From contig NZ_LT965953.1 in assembly GCF_900240995.1 (NCBI RefSeq), positions 1,396,376-1,460,375 on the forward strand: a DNA stretch of 64,000 nucleotides, given 5' to 3'. Below are positions 45,305-54,432 of the stretch, in pieces. This stretch comes from Bacillus sp. Marseille-P3661. GTDB lineage: Bacteria > Bacillota > Bacilli > Bacillales > Bacillaceae_J. Under the pieces are notes generated by a model that saw only the letters and a program-made list of their open reading frames with translations, was not told the origin of the DNA and searched no databases. The position numbers and the translations under genes were made by a program. The number at the start of each line of letters is the position of its first letter. Position 1 is the first letter of the stretch.

Positions 45305-45805
45305 TTAAAATGATGGATAAGTAATTTTTCCTGTTTCTACTAATTGTTTCAAACCTAAAAACATATAATGCCAACCTTGTTCGGTCTCTTTTTTCCAATC
45401 TTTATGTGCTTTTTCAATATCTTCGTTGGTCCAACCTTCTTCATGGGTCACGGTAATTTCTTGTGTGAAGATCATTTCACAGCCTGATTCAAGCGGTTGG
45501 ATCTTCACTGTAATGTCGTCTTCTAATTCACTAAATTGAGGCATTTTGAATGTGAAAACGAGTTTCGTTGGTGGTTCAACCACTTTGTATTCTCCAATAG
45601 CTCGGTAATCTTTCCCATCTCGGTGATCCACAATTTCCCATGTACCGCCGACACGAGGATCACTCTCTGCCACTTTATTCGTATGTTCCATGGTGAACAT
45701 CCATTTTTTAAGCATTTCTACGTTAGTCCACGCGTCAAACACTTTTTCTGCTGGAACATCAAATATGCGTTTCATATTAAGGGTTGTTATTGATGTATTT
45801 GTCAT
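45305..45805 (-). CDS. SRPBCC/AHSA1-domain protein
   Basis: The 166-residue protein is a START/Bet-v1-like fold: RIFDVPAEKVFDAWTNVEML, DPRVGGTWEIVDHRDGKDY, YKVVEPPTKLVFTFKMP and the C-terminal GWHYMFLGLKQLVE. It binds a hydrophobic ligand in other members. It is divergently placed to a MerR/TipAS regulator 280 bp away, so it may be under its control. Confidence 0.82.
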   Translation of the reverse strand: MTNTSITTLNMKRIFDVPAEKVFDAWTNVEMLKKWMFTMEHTNKVAESDPRVGGTWEIVDHRDGKDYRAIGEYKVVEPPTKLVFTFKMPQFSELEDDITVKIQPLESGCEMIFTQEITVTHEEGWTNEDIEKAHKDWKKETEQGWHYMFLGLKQLVETGKITYPSF

Positions 45806-46028
45806 GCAACCATCCTCTTTAATTTATTATTCTGTTGATTCATTCCATTTTCACTTCTTGGTACGTTGTTCCTTATAAAAACGAAAGTGGACGTTCAAAA
45901 ATTAGTATAGCTAATATTGGATATTTTTACAAAATAAAATCCTTCGCAATAAATACTACTTTCAGTTTTTGCATTAATTTTTACCAACATGATTCCTCTA
46001 ATTGTTCTTGTCTTATTTTATATTCATA

Positions 46029-46059
46029 TTGACTCTCACGTTACGGGATACTTTATAGT
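46029..46059 (+). promoter_or_regulatory. MerR-type promoter with 19-bp spacer
   Basis: TTGACT, 19 bp, TATAGT. The spacer holds CACGTTACGGG with a CGTTACG dyad. Long spacers like this are re-aligned by MerR activators. The start codon follows 25 bp later, suggesting autoregulation. Confidence 0.65.
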
Positions 46060-46083
46060 AACTAGTGAAGGGAGCGAAACAAG

Positions 46084-46812
46084 ATGAAAGTGAAGGAAGT
46101 TGCTGATATTGTGGGAATTAGTGTGCGAACACTACACCATTATGACGAAATTGGATTATTAATCCCAGATGAAATCACTGAGACTGGTTATCGTGTATAT
46201 TCTGACGAGAATCTCGAAACCTTGCAGCAAATCTTATTTTTTAAAGAGCTTGGCTTCCCTTTAAAGAAAATCAAAGAAATCATTGATCGTCCATCATATG
46301 ACCGGCAAGAAGCATTGGAAATGCAATATAAAATGCTTTTAGAAAAAAAGAGACGGCTCGAGAAGATGATCAAGACGATTGAAAAGACAATACAACATTC
46401 GAAAGGAGAAATACAAATGTCAAATCAAGAAAAATTCGAAGGCTTTGATTTTAGCCATAACCCATATGAACAAGAAGCAAGAGAAAAGTGGGGTGACAAG
46501 GCAGTCGATGAAGCAAATGAAAAAGCGAAAAACATGACTGCTTTCGATCAAGAAAAATTCAACGAAATTTATCGTAACCTTGCCGCCATTCGCCATCTCT
46601 CACCTGAATCCATAGTGGCTCAAGAAGGAATTAAGGAGTGGTATCATTTCTTAAACAAACTGGGGAACTACTCTCTTGAGGCATTCAAAGGATTAGGTCA
46701 AATGTACGTAGACGACGAGCGTTTCACCAAAAACATTGACCAATTCGGTGAAGGCTTAGCTATATTTATGCGTGATGCTATGGCGGTGTATGCAGACAAA
46801 AATAAAAAATAA
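46084..46812 (+). CDS. MerR-family regulator with TipAS domain (Mta-like)
   Basis: The 242-residue protein has the HTH and wing at residues 1-70 (MKVKEVADIVGISVRTLHHY, GLLIPDEITETGYRVY), a dimer coiled coil to about 110 and a TipAS ligand-binding domain (120-240: GFDFSHNPYEQEAREKWG). It resembles Mta/TipAL, which sense drugs or peptides and activate efflux genes. The promoter upstream has the 19-bp spacer. No transporter is adjacent. Confidence 0.85.
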   Translation: MKVKEVADIVGISVRTLHHYDEIGLLIPDEITETGYRVYSDENLETLQQILFFKELGFPLKKIKEIIDRPSYDRQEALEMQYKMLLEKKRRLEKMIKTIEKTIQHSKGEIQMSNQEKFEGFDFSHNPYEQEAREKWGDKAVDEANEKAKNMTAFDQEKFNEIYRNLAAIRHLSPESIVAQEGIKEWYHFLNKLGNYSLEAFKGLGQMYVDDERFTKNIDQFGEGLAIFMRDAMAVYADKNKK

Positions 46813-46827
46813 TGTTTATTCAGTAGA

Positions 46828-46855
46828 GGTTATGGCTTTTGTCCATAGCCTTTTT
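46828..46855 (+). terminator. Terminator of MerR/TipAS gene
   Basis: GGTTATGG/CCATAGCC is followed by TTTTT. Confidence 0.75.
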
Positions 46856-46956
46856 AACATTTTTTCAAGTTCTTTAATCGGTACTTATATCAACCCAACC
46901 AGCTAACGTAAAATGAAGGCTTTGTTAAGCATTAATGTTAATAATTATATTTATTT

Positions 46957-46987
46957 AAGGGAACCTACAATTGTGGTTCCCTTTGTT
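46957..46987. terminator. Hairpin AAGGGAACC/GGTTCCCTT
   Basis: It has 9-bp perfect arms with a 9-base loop. Only a short T-run follows. Confidence 0.5.
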
Positions 46988-47573
46988 CATTATTGGTTAT
47001 ATCCAAAAAGGTAATAATATATCTTTTTGAAGATGTAGCAAATATAGATGATACACTGAGGTCATTAGTATGCTTTTTGATTGATTAATCAATTAATAAT
47101 TTTTAAGAACTTAACTAACCAAATAAATCAATTATTAAATGAGTAGGGTGACGTATCTCACAATATTTGCAGTATGTAAATTATGATTATAGCGGAGTAA
47201 AAACTCAAATAAACTAAAGCCTAATTTTAAAGAAATAATAAGGCTAATAAAAAAGAACAATTTTTCACTTTTTTTAATTATGCTTTTACTTACTTCAATA
47301 CTGGTGTGACCATCAAGTAAAATGACACAGTTATTGCTCAACTAAATGACACATTTAATTGAAAATTATATTAAATACCTTATGTGATCCAGATGATTTT
47401 AAAAATTATTCACGGATGTATTATATTAAATATTATAAAAGCCTTTATAACAAGTAATGTATAAAAACTTGTTTTAGGCTCTTTAAGCTGTTTCTTCGTT
47501 TAAGTAGAGCCCCCTTTACTTTTAGTGTAGCAATTCACATACTAAGAGACTTTTTTCTAACTAACTTTAATGT
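46988..47573. other. Intergenic region with IS-end remnant
   Basis: At 47307-47365 the sequence GTGACCATCAAGTAAAATGA, then repeated AAATGACACA motifs, looks like the end of an IS21-like or related element. A weaker relative is at 61251-61310. No gene is visible. Confidence 0.35.
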
Positions 47574-47599
47574 GTTATAATCGTTATAACAATTATAAC
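47574..47599. promoter_or_regulatory. Operator/-10 region of AbrB-Doc operon
   Basis: GTTATAAT, GTTATAAC and ATTATAAC are spaced by single bases. The outer two form an inverted repeat and the middle one is itself a palindrome. The site covers a probable TATAAT and ends 14 bp before the TTG start. Confidence 0.6.
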
Positions 47600-47613
47600 A
47601 AGGATGTGATTTT

Positions 47614-47865
47614 TTGGAACAATTCGAAAGAAAAGTTACTAAGATTGGAAATAGTTTTGGAATTACCCTTCCCACTGAATTACTCAAACAAGTGGGCTTA
47701 GCACAAGGAGACGATGTCCACGTTGAAGTGAAGGATGGGAAAATTGTTTTGAGAAAAAAAGAGCTAGTAACACTTCCTAAAGGCGTTGATGCAGAATTCA
47801 TGGATATTTTAAATGATGTCATTAATGAGCATGACAAAGCGTTTAAAGGATTAGTGAACAGATAA
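47614..47865 (+). CDS. AbrB/MazE-type antitoxin
   Basis: The 83-residue protein has a swapped-hairpin AbrB domain at the N-terminus (VTKIGNSFGITLPTELLKQV, GDDVHVEVKDGKIVLRK) that binds DNA. The C-terminal tail (DAEFMDILNDVINEHDKAFK) should clamp the toxin. It starts at TTG after AAGGATG. The stop overlaps the toxin start (TAATG). Confidence 0.82.
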   Translation: MEQFERKVTKIGNSFGITLPTELLKQVGLAQGDDVHVEVKDGKIVLRKKELVTLPKGVDAEFMDILNDVINEHDKAFKGLVNR

Positions 47866-48263
47866 TGGATGAAGTCATCTATCTTACAACAAACCAAGTG
47901 ATTGCTATTAATACGGTACAAATTCGTCTATATTCCCCAGATGAACCATTAGGTGTAAAAGATCCAAACCTACTTGATTCAGCTATTAACCGTCCAAAAC
48001 AATCCGTGTTTGGTAGTGATGCTTATCCAACTATTTACAAAAAAGCAGCGGCACTTTTTGAGTCAATAGCTAAGAACCATGCCTTCCACAATGCGAATAA
48101 ACGAACAGCCCTTGCTTCCTTAATTGTCTTTTTGAAAATAAACCATTTTCGTTGGACGATGGGAATTGAAGAAGAACAAGACTTTACAGTTGATGTTGTG
48201 AATCATAAATACACGTTTGAGGAAATTGTTTCAACAATAATAAAACATACAGAAAAATTGTAA
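47865..48263 (+). CDS. doc: Doc/Fic-family toxin
   Basis: The 132-residue protein has the Fic motif HAFHNANKRTAL (H72-R80), including the catalytic His and the N-K-R. Upstream blocks LLDSAINRPKQSVFG and AALFESIAKNHAF are typical of death-on-curing toxins. Doc phosphorylates EF-Tu and stops translation. It is coupled by a one-base overlap to the AbrB-type antitoxin; the usual partner in P1 is Phd. A strong terminator follows. Confidence 0.85.
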   Translation: MDEVIYLTTNQVIAINTVQIRLYSPDEPLGVKDPNLLDSAINRPKQSVFGSDAYPTIYKKAAALFESIAKNHAFHNANKRTALASLIVFLKINHFRWTMGIEEEQDFTVDVVNHKYTFEEIVSTIIKHTEKL

Positions 48264-48299
48264 AATCCATTCTCTATATAACTAGAGAATGGATTTTTA
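48262..48299 (+). terminator. Terminator of AbrB-Doc operon
   Basis: AAATCCATTCTC pairs with GAGAATGGATTT, followed by T's. Confidence 0.8.
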
Positions 48300-48408
48300 T
48301 TTTGTATTTGTTAAAGATAAGCCCCCAATACTATAATAAGATAATACCCTTGTTTTAACTTGTGCACCTCAGATATTTTATACTCTTAAAACGAGTTTAA
48401 TAAATAAG

Positions 48409-48595
48409 CGGAAAAATTTCTCTTAATTAAGAAATACCACAGAAAATAGCTGAAATAGACGGAAAAATTCCGACTATTGACTCAAAACACGTGAAAATCG
48501 GTATTTTACTTTGCTTAACCGGAAAAATTCCTCTTATTCAACCTAAACTTAGCTCTATTCTGGAGATTAACGGAAAAACCTTCGCTTATTTAAAT
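48409..48595. repeat. Four spaced CGGAAAAATT repeats
   Basis: CGGAAAAATTTCTCTTAATT and relatives begin at 48409, 48460, 48520 and 48571. The spacers of about 30-40 bp are unrelated. No Cas gene is nearby, and unit and spacer lengths are irregular. Confidence 0.55.
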
Positions 48596-48766
48596 CACAC
48601 TGATTTCTTAATAGTTTCATGTTAAACATTCCTGCTCGTTAGTTCAACAAGCACAACTGCAAAATTAATTAGGTCATGCTTTTAATAAATTCTCAATTTA
48701 TAAAGGACATTCCATATTTTTATGAATTATCTTTTCTATATTATTATCTATCACTTATACACAAAC

Positions 48767-48800
48767 GGGCGCTTTTTTTCTAAAAAAAAGCGCCCTTTTC
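48767..48800. terminator. Bidirectional terminator hairpin
   Basis: GGGCGCTTTTTTT pairs with AAAAAAAGCGCCC and is followed by TTTT. It faces the GyrI-like gene from the other strand. Confidence 0.7.
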
Positions 48801-48871
48801 TTGAAGATCTCGCTATTAGCACACTTATCATACATGAAACAGCGTGCTAATTATTCTTAAAGTCCAACTAT

Positions 48872-49329
48872 TTATTTTACAGCCAACCATATTTCATTCA
48901 ATGAATTTGGACTATGGATATCAGAATCTATGTAAGCTTCTATGGCTGGAAGCTTAGCTATCTCATATTCGTTGGATGGAATCCATTCTGAATAAATTTG
49001 CTTCCAAACATTGACCATTGCCGTTGGAGCATGTCCATGCACTTCAAAAACGACCCATTTGGATGCGGGGACTTGATAGCTAGAAAATCCTTCCGGTATA
49101 TCTCCTACATGCTCCGCGGCAATCCAGTAATCAATTGTATTATTCTTAGCATTATAATTGTCAGTCATCCCCAATAAACCCTTTATTTCTCCGTTGATAT
49201 ATTGGATCAGCTTGTTGATTGTTCCATTTGCATTGGCATCCCCTGACCTTGTGAATCTGCACCACATGGACATTCACGTTTTACACCAATTACTTGGAAA
49301 GCATTTCTTTCTATTATTTGATATTTCAT
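48872..49329 (-). pseudogene. GyrI-like/effector-binding protein with frameshift
   Basis: From ATG 49329 (AAAGGGG eight bases upstream) the frame reads MKYQIIERNAFQVIGVKRE, then goes out of frame near 49260. The rest, NANGTINKLIQYINGEIKGL, YWIAAEHVGDIPEGFSSY and SEWIPSNEYEIAKLPAIEAY, is complete in another frame. The joined product would be a normal effector-binding domain of about 155 residues. It may be inactive, or the shift may be a sequencing error. Confidence 0.65.
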
Positions 49330-49691
49330 CGGTTGTACCCCTTTCAAATTCATCTATATTGTCAGCCGGTTATACGAGCACTACACTCTGTGTAATTCCA
49401 TGCATTAATCTATTTTGCACATACCTCTCCATTTGCTACAATTTCAAAGTTATGCTTGAAACAACATCTCCCTTCCACAACATCTAAGCCTTACAATATC
49501 ATAAGGTTTAATTAATCTGAAGAAGCTATATAAGTATCTGAACATAACTGAATGGTCATCCTTTTGCAATTCCTAAAATATTATCAAATTCCACATTTAC
49601 AACTTTTGGATAGGTTTGATTTTTGATAAACATAAGCCCAAATTATTAAAACTACCACTTCATTTAAAGTGATAGTTCTATGATCCTGTTT

Positions 49692-50216
49692 TTATATCTC
49701 TGAATAATAATGATCCTTCATACTACTGTAAGCTGTATACCCGTTATTTCCTTTGCCTTTTGTATAGTAAAGTGCTTTGTCTGCTTTCTTGTATAATTCT
49801 TGTTTATCTTTTGCATTATCAGGAAAAATAGCCCCTCCGATACTTGATGAGGTTACATTCATCATTTGAATGACATTTAAAATATGAGCTAACTTATCTT
49901 GGTTGAATTCAATCTTATCTTTTGTATTTACAATTTTATGGGGATTAGCGATCCCTTTTAAAATAATATGAGCTACCTCCTCTAACTCTTTATCATCTTT
50001 TGCATTTTCAACTAGAACTACAAACTCATCACCGCCCAAACGGTACGTGGAACAGTTTTTAGGCAAACTGTAATTTAACACTCTTGCAACATATTTTAAA
50101 AGAAGGTCCCCCGTATCATGACCAAGTTTGTCATTGACTTGCTTAAAGTTATCTAAGTCCAATAAAAGTAGGCCTACTCGTTTCTTTTTTTCAATAAACC
50201 CTCGACCTACTGTCAA
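49692..50216 (-). CDS. GGDEF diguanylate cyclase, N-terminally truncated
   Basis: The 174-residue protein has the active site RLGGDEF (61-65), LDLDNFKQVNDKLGH for Mg and substrate, and KKADKALYYTKGKGNNG at the end. The usual D-x-L-T-G-x-x-N-R opening and all sensor parts are absent. It starts at TTG after AGGGGG. The upstream 100 bp and the TTGAC start resemble those of the HD-GYP gene at 51748, as if a truncated GGDEF was fused to a copied promoter. Activity is doubtful. Confidence 0.7.
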   Translation of the reverse strand: MTVGRGFIEKKKRVGLLLLDLDNFKQVNDKLGHDTGDLLLKYVARVLNYSLPKNCSTYRLGGDEFVVLVENAKDDKELEEVAHIILKGIANPHKIVNTKDKIEFNQDKLAHILNVIQMMNVTSSSIGGAIFPDNAKDKQELYKKADKALYYTKGKGNNGYTAYSSMKDHYYSEI

Positions 50217-50500
50217 CTAAAGTCCCCCTATTATTTTAATTGCCTTTTTTAATTGGTTTTTTCTTCCATTACTTATTATGCCAAATAGGTATTAAAATTT
50301 GTATGACTAATGATTCCTGTATTAGTTCTTATTTATATAGGAACCATTTCCCCTTTCTGTTACTAGGTATTTCATTGGACTTAGTCATAATTTGTAAACG
50401 AATTTTGTTGTAAAAAAATGTAAAAATATGTATTTCCTCATAGCTATATTTGTAATTTTGTGGTATATTTGTACTTATGATAATAAGGGAGTATAGGTAA

Positions 50501-50665
50501 ATGTATTCAAAACAGCCACACAAACAAATTGAGTTATATAGAAAATTGATGATTGAGAGCAGTTTGAGTAAAGGCTTAAATCATCCTAACACTATAGCTT
50601 TAAGCCAAAAATTAGACAAGGTCATTAACCAGTATCAAGTCAATAAATATAGCCAGAACTCTTAG
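50501..50665 (+). CDS. Spo0E-like aspartyl-phosphate phosphatase
   Basis: The 54-residue peptide ends in the Spo0E signature SQKLDKVINQYQ (S-Q-x-L-D core) after a helix (QIELYRKLMIESS). Family members dephosphorylate Spo0A~P and delay sporulation. GGGAG precedes ATG 50501. It lies between two c-di-GMP genes on the other strand. Confidence 0.75.
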   Translation: MYSKQPHKQIELYRKLMIESSLSKGLNHPNTIALSQKLDKVINQYQVNKYSQNS

Positions 50666-50773
50666 GAAAAATATAACAAGAGTCCTAAATATTAATCCAC
50701 GATCTATGCCTGGCACTTGTTGATTAAGAACTGAATATATACTTAGCAGCGACACCTAATGGTCGTCGCTTAT

Positions 50774-51748
50774 TTATGAGGTACCAATCTTTTTAAGAAC
50801 GTTGATAGTTTTAGAATCTCCATTTATTCCAGGAATCGCTATTTTCTTATTCTTTACTAACTCTAAGAAAACATCAGCTATTTCCGGATCAAATTGACTC
50901 CGTTTTCCCAATGATAATTGATTTAATGCATTCTCTATATCTTTCGGATCTCTGTATATCCTTTTTGAAGTCATTGCATCAAAAGCATCTGCAACTGCCA
51001 TTATTCGAGCTACCAATGGTATATTTTCTCCTATCAAACCATGAGGATAGCCTGTTCCATCAAATCTTTCATGATGATGTAATACCATTTCCAGAATTGA
51101 ATTTTTCTTAAAATAGGCAACATGCTTAAGCATATCATAGCCCATTTGGGGATGCTTCTTTATTTGTTCATATTCTTCACTTGTTAGCTTTGTGGTTTTA
51201 TTTAAGATATTTTCGGATATCCCTATCTTTCCAATATCATGCAAAAGTCCACCCAAATATAAATGATCGCATTGTTTTTTGGATAAGCTCATTGCTTTGC
51301 CTATTTCATGGGAGTAATATGCAACATTCTCCGAATGAAAGGCGGTGTAATTATCTCTAGCATCTAATGAAGTAGCCATTGCTATGGTCATATTAATAAT
51401 GTTTTCTTTATCTTTTTGATTATTTTTCAGCAGTATCCAGATTACAAATGATATTAAAAAATAGCCTGCCCATCTAAGAATAAATATCTCTAGCCCGAAG
51501 TGATCAACAGATGCAATATAGACTAAGCTTGCTACTAAGCCCGATACAATTATGTTTGTTATAAGATAGCGAGACAGCAATCCACTCATAATTAAAAATG
51601 GTACATAAGCTGCACTTATTGTCTCTTGATTGTAGTAAATAATAAAGTCTAGCCATATACCAAATACTAACGAAATTATACATAAAATTTTTAATATAGG
51701 GTTCCTTCTTTGTTTATCAGCGTTTATTATTTCATACTTAATAGTCAA
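50774..51748 (-). CDS. Membrane HD-GYP c-di-GMP phosphodiesterase
   Basis: The 324-residue protein has four hydrophobic helices in residues 17-108. The HD-GYP domain follows from about 120: HDIGKIG at 170-176 and the complete HHERFDGTGYP at 225-235. Such enzymes degrade c-di-GMP to GMP. It starts at TTG after GGGGGG. The upstream bases are shared with the truncated GGDEF gene downstream. Confidence 0.85.
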   Translation of the reverse strand: MTIKYEIINADKQRRNPILKILCIISLVFGIWLDFIIYYNQETISAAYVPFLIMSGLLSRYLITNIIVSGLVASLVYIASVDHFGLEIFILRWAGYFLISFVIWILLKNNQKDKENIINMTIAMATSLDARDNYTAFHSENVAYYSHEIGKAMSLSKKQCDHLYLGGLLHDIGKIGISENILNKTTKLTSEEYEQIKKHPQMGYDMLKHVAYFKKNSILEMVLHHHERFDGTGYPHGLIGENIPLVARIMAVADAFDAMTSKRIYRDPKDIENALNQLSLGKRSQFDPEIADVFLELVKNKKIAIPGINGDSKTINVLKKIGTS

Positions 51749-52114
51749 CCAGAGTATCCCCCCTATTGCTTAATGGCTTTTTCAATTCAAGTGTTCTTCC
51801 ATTAGTTATTATGCCAAATATGTATTAAAATTTGTATGACTAATGGTTCCTATATTCGTTTGTTTCTAATAGGAATCATTTCCTGTTTATACGGTATGAC
51901 AATACGATAATTCAATCCCTACCATTTACCATTCAAAAAGAAGAACATAGGATCGGACCTACTGTTTTGTTGTGTTCATATTCAAACTATTAATTTTATT
52001 TAGCTTTTAATGTATAAAGTTCACCACCTATTTCCCAATTAGCTCCGTTACTCTTAAACGTGGTTAACTGAATCTGATAAATAAACTAGTATAGAAGAGG
52101 AGCTGATCTCCTCT
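51749..52114. other. Intergenic region, first part duplicated
   Basis: 51755-51895 is alike to 50222-50350 (GGAAGAAC, GCATAATAA, AGTCATACAAATTTTAATAC on the minus strand). The rest is AT-rich with no ORF. Confidence 0.4.
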
Positions 52115-52624
52115 TTAGTTTTTAATAGGGATCTCAAACATTATCATTAGGAATACGATGATCACGATCGAAAGTAGATAGGTTAGTGCAGGACGAGTAT
52201 GATGCAGACGTAACATCACATACATAACAGAATAGAAAGGAATCTCCATCCAAGTTTTATACTCATACTGCAATTCTATCCGATGAAAGTGAAGGAAAAT
52301 TAATTCTACAAGGAATGAACCGACTACCCATTTGGCTATGTAAATAGATTGCTTTGAAATGCGATCTGCATATGGATATCGACTGAGGTAAAGTAACGTA
52401 AGCAATGGTAAATTTATAAAGGAATGTGTCAAGTCTACAAATATATGGTAATTAGGAAGTATATCAGGTTTATACACCCAAAGTAATTTATGCTGACACA
52501 AAAAGTTATAAAGCAGATCGCAAATGATTACATACATAATCGTTAAACCGTATGTCCGTATGTTTTTCCAATCCCCTAAGAAATAAGAAACAAGTGATAA
52601 TAAGACTGCTAACGATATATGCAT
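52115..52624 (-). CDS. CBO0543-like membrane protein
   Basis: The 169-residue protein has about five hydrophobic helices. The blocks NYHIFVDLTHSFINLPLLTLLY and FLVELIFLHFHRIELQYEYKTW follow the layout of CBO0543 proteins, with weaker similarity than 22745-23302. The function is unknown. Confidence 0.55.
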   Translation of the reverse strand: MHISLAVLLSLVSYFLGDWKNIRTYGLTIMYVIICDLLYNFLCQHKLLWVYKPDILPNYHIFVDLTHSFINLPLLTLLYLSRYPYADRISKQSIYIAKWVVGSFLVELIFLHFHRIELQYEYKTWMEIPFYSVMYVMLRLHHTRPALTYLLSIVIIVFLMIMFEIPIKN

Positions 52625-52769
52625 AGCTGAAAACCTAACTTCATATTGTATCTAGTCCTTTTAGTACGGTTTCGATTTTATAAATAGTAGCTTCCCCAAC
52701 TTATCCCTATTCCTATTCTGTTTTGTGTTAAAACAAGCTTGTTTCAATAAGTCACGGAGGACGGTTTCA

Positions 52770-52874
52770 ATGGTACCAGTTAGTATAACTGCCCCCTATT
52801 CGATTGGTTATTCTGCTAGCTACTCAACAACTCCGATCTGCACAATGTCTATCTCTGCAGTTACCTTGAATTGA
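52770..52874 (+). CDS. Possible 34-aa peptide
   Basis: GGAGG lies nine bases before the ATG. The product (MVPVSITAPYSIGYSASYST to SAVTLN) is rich in Ser, Thr and Tyr. No family is known. It could be a relic or a genuine small peptide; only the ribosome site supports it. Confidence 0.25.
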   Translation: MVPVSITAPYSIGYSASYSTTPICTMSISAVTLN

Positions 52875-52919
52875 GCGCTTTTGTAGCTCTACAGCCATTT
52901 TTTAAAATCAAAACTTCGA

Positions 52920-53060
52920 GTTTTAGTTTATACAAAGTGGCCAAAGCCCACTGGATCAATTTCTTGGTTTTGAAAATCCTCTAGCATCTGAGTACATTCT
53001 TCAATAATTTGCTTTTTCGTTCTTTAATAAAATTAGCGTTTGGCCTCACCGTTTTGATTT
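52920..53060 (-). pseudogene. Possible Ger(x)C-family tail
   Basis: Short minus-strand frames read QIIEECTQMLEDFQNQEIDP then VGFGHFV. This resembles the DPxGFG segment of spore germination GerAC-type lipoproteins. It is broken on both sides. Confidence 0.3.
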
Positions 53061-53274
53061 TTTTATGGTTTCCAAGTATTGGAGGATTATCTTAAAAGGG
53101 CTAGTGGATTTATATTATACTAATCAGGAATTTTAGGGTTTTCTACTTATAGAGGATCTAGCTTGAACATGATGTGAACGTTCTATAGAAGAATTATAAT
53201 ATTTATCTTCTATAAACTACTCTCCTTCTACACATAATAAAAAAATACTTATCATTTCGAGGAGGGTGGATGAA

Positions 53275-54279
53275 ATGGAGAAAGAAGAATTAAAACTTAC
53301 ATCTTCTGAAATAGGCACATTGTGGGGAGAATATGTAAATGGAACTGCCGTTGATATAATAAATAGATACATGGTTTCGATTATAGAGGATGAAAAGATA
53401 AAAGAACTATTCGAAGACGCAATAAAAATCTTTAATACACAAAAAACTCAAATAAAACGATTTATTGAAAAGGAAGGATTCCCGGTACCAATTGGCTTTA
53501 CTGAATCAGACCTTAATAAAGGTACAAAAAGATTATTCTCTGACATCTTCTGTTTGCATTATTTACATATTATAACATTGCATGGTTTATTAGGTCATTC
53601 TACCTCACTTAGTTCTTCTGTAAGAAGTGATTTAAGACACTTTTATGAATCTTGTAACAAAGAGGGAATGACAATGAATCATCGAACGACTAAACTACTC
53701 CTTGAAAAGGGACATTTCCAAAGAGACCCTCATTTTTACCCTGAGAATAATCCTGAATTTGTTACAGGACAAGAGTTTATAGATGGTTTCTTTGGAGATA
53801 AACGGCCTTTAGCTGCAACAGAAATTATTGCTTTATCTCTTAATTTAAAAAAGAAGATACTAGAAAAATCACTTTCAATTGGATTTAGCCAAGTAACACA
53901 GTCAAAAGAGGTTAGAAAATTTCTAGAAAGTGCGCAGAACGCATCAGACCAGCAAATTCAATCACTAAGTAAAATACTAAAAGGAGATAATTTGCCTGTC
54001 CCAATGTCTTGGGAATCGGAGGTTACAACCTCTCAAGATGCTCCTTTCTCAGATAAATTAATGTTATATCACATCGGATTTCTATTACAGGCTTCACAAT
54101 CGTATCATGGTGCAGGGCTTGCATCAGCAATGCGAACAGACCTTGTAATCACTTATGAAAAAATCATATTAAAGAATCTAATGATTACAAAAGAATGGTT
54201 CAATATAATGACCAAAAATAAATGGTTAGAACAACCACCACTTGCTCCAAACAGAAAAAACCTTGCAAAAGACAAATAG
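53275..54279 (+). CDS. DUF3231 family protein
   Basis: The 334-residue protein has two tandem helical repeats, each beginning with an SSEIGTLWGEYVNGT / ATEIIALSLNLKK segment and containing GFPVPIGF / NLPVPMSW and RSDL / RTDL. DUF3231 is a ferritin-like helical family of bacilli with no known activity. I prefer ATG 53275 (GGAGGG eight bases upstream) over GTG 53266, which overlaps it. A repeated hairpin follows. Confidence 0.75.
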   Translation: MEKEELKLTSSEIGTLWGEYVNGTAVDIINRYMVSIIEDEKIKELFEDAIKIFNTQKTQIKRFIEKEGFPVPIGFTESDLNKGTKRLFSDIFCLHYLHIITLHGLLGHSTSLSSSVRSDLRHFYESCNKEGMTMNHRTTKLLLEKGHFQRDPHFYPENNPEFVTGQEFIDGFFGDKRPLAATEIIALSLNLKKKILEKSLSIGFSQVTQSKEVRKFLESAQNASDQQIQSLSKILKGDNLPVPMSWESEVTTSQDAPFSDKLMLYHIGFLLQASQSYHGAGLASAMRTDLVITYEKIILKNLMITKEWFNIMTKNKWLEQPPLAPNRKNLAKDK

Positions 54280-54289
54280 ACATGAAAAA

Positions 54290-54345
54290 GCGGAGAGCGC
54301 CGAACAAATATTCTGTTTTGCGCTCTCGATGTTTTTATTTCATCT
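54290..54345 (+). terminator. GAGAGCGC/GCGCTCTC hairpin
   Basis: GAGAGCGC pairs with GCGCTCTC over a 17-base loop, then TTTTTATTT. A degenerate copy lies at 57688-57750. In both places it adjoins a CCTGACCCCC palindrome. Confidence 0.6.
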
Positions 54346-54361
54346 TCTCCTCTGGAAAAAA

Positions 54362-54409
54362 GCGCCTGACCCCCGGTGCGTTAAAGCTTTACTCTACTGG
54401 GGGCAGGCA
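54362..54409. repeat. GCCTGACCCCC palindromic repeat
   Basis: GCGCCTGACCCCCGGTGCG, loop TTAAAGCTTTAC, then CTGGGGGCAGGCAC. Confidence 0.7.
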
Positions 54410-54432
54410 CTGAAATACGATCAATTTCTCGA

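Noticed and set aside
47135..47341. 68-residue minus-strand frame
   Set aside because: It overlaps the IS-end remnant, has no ribosome site and shows no family pattern.
48409..48595. CRISPR-like array
   Set aside because: Only four divergent units, short repeats, irregular spacing and no cas genes.
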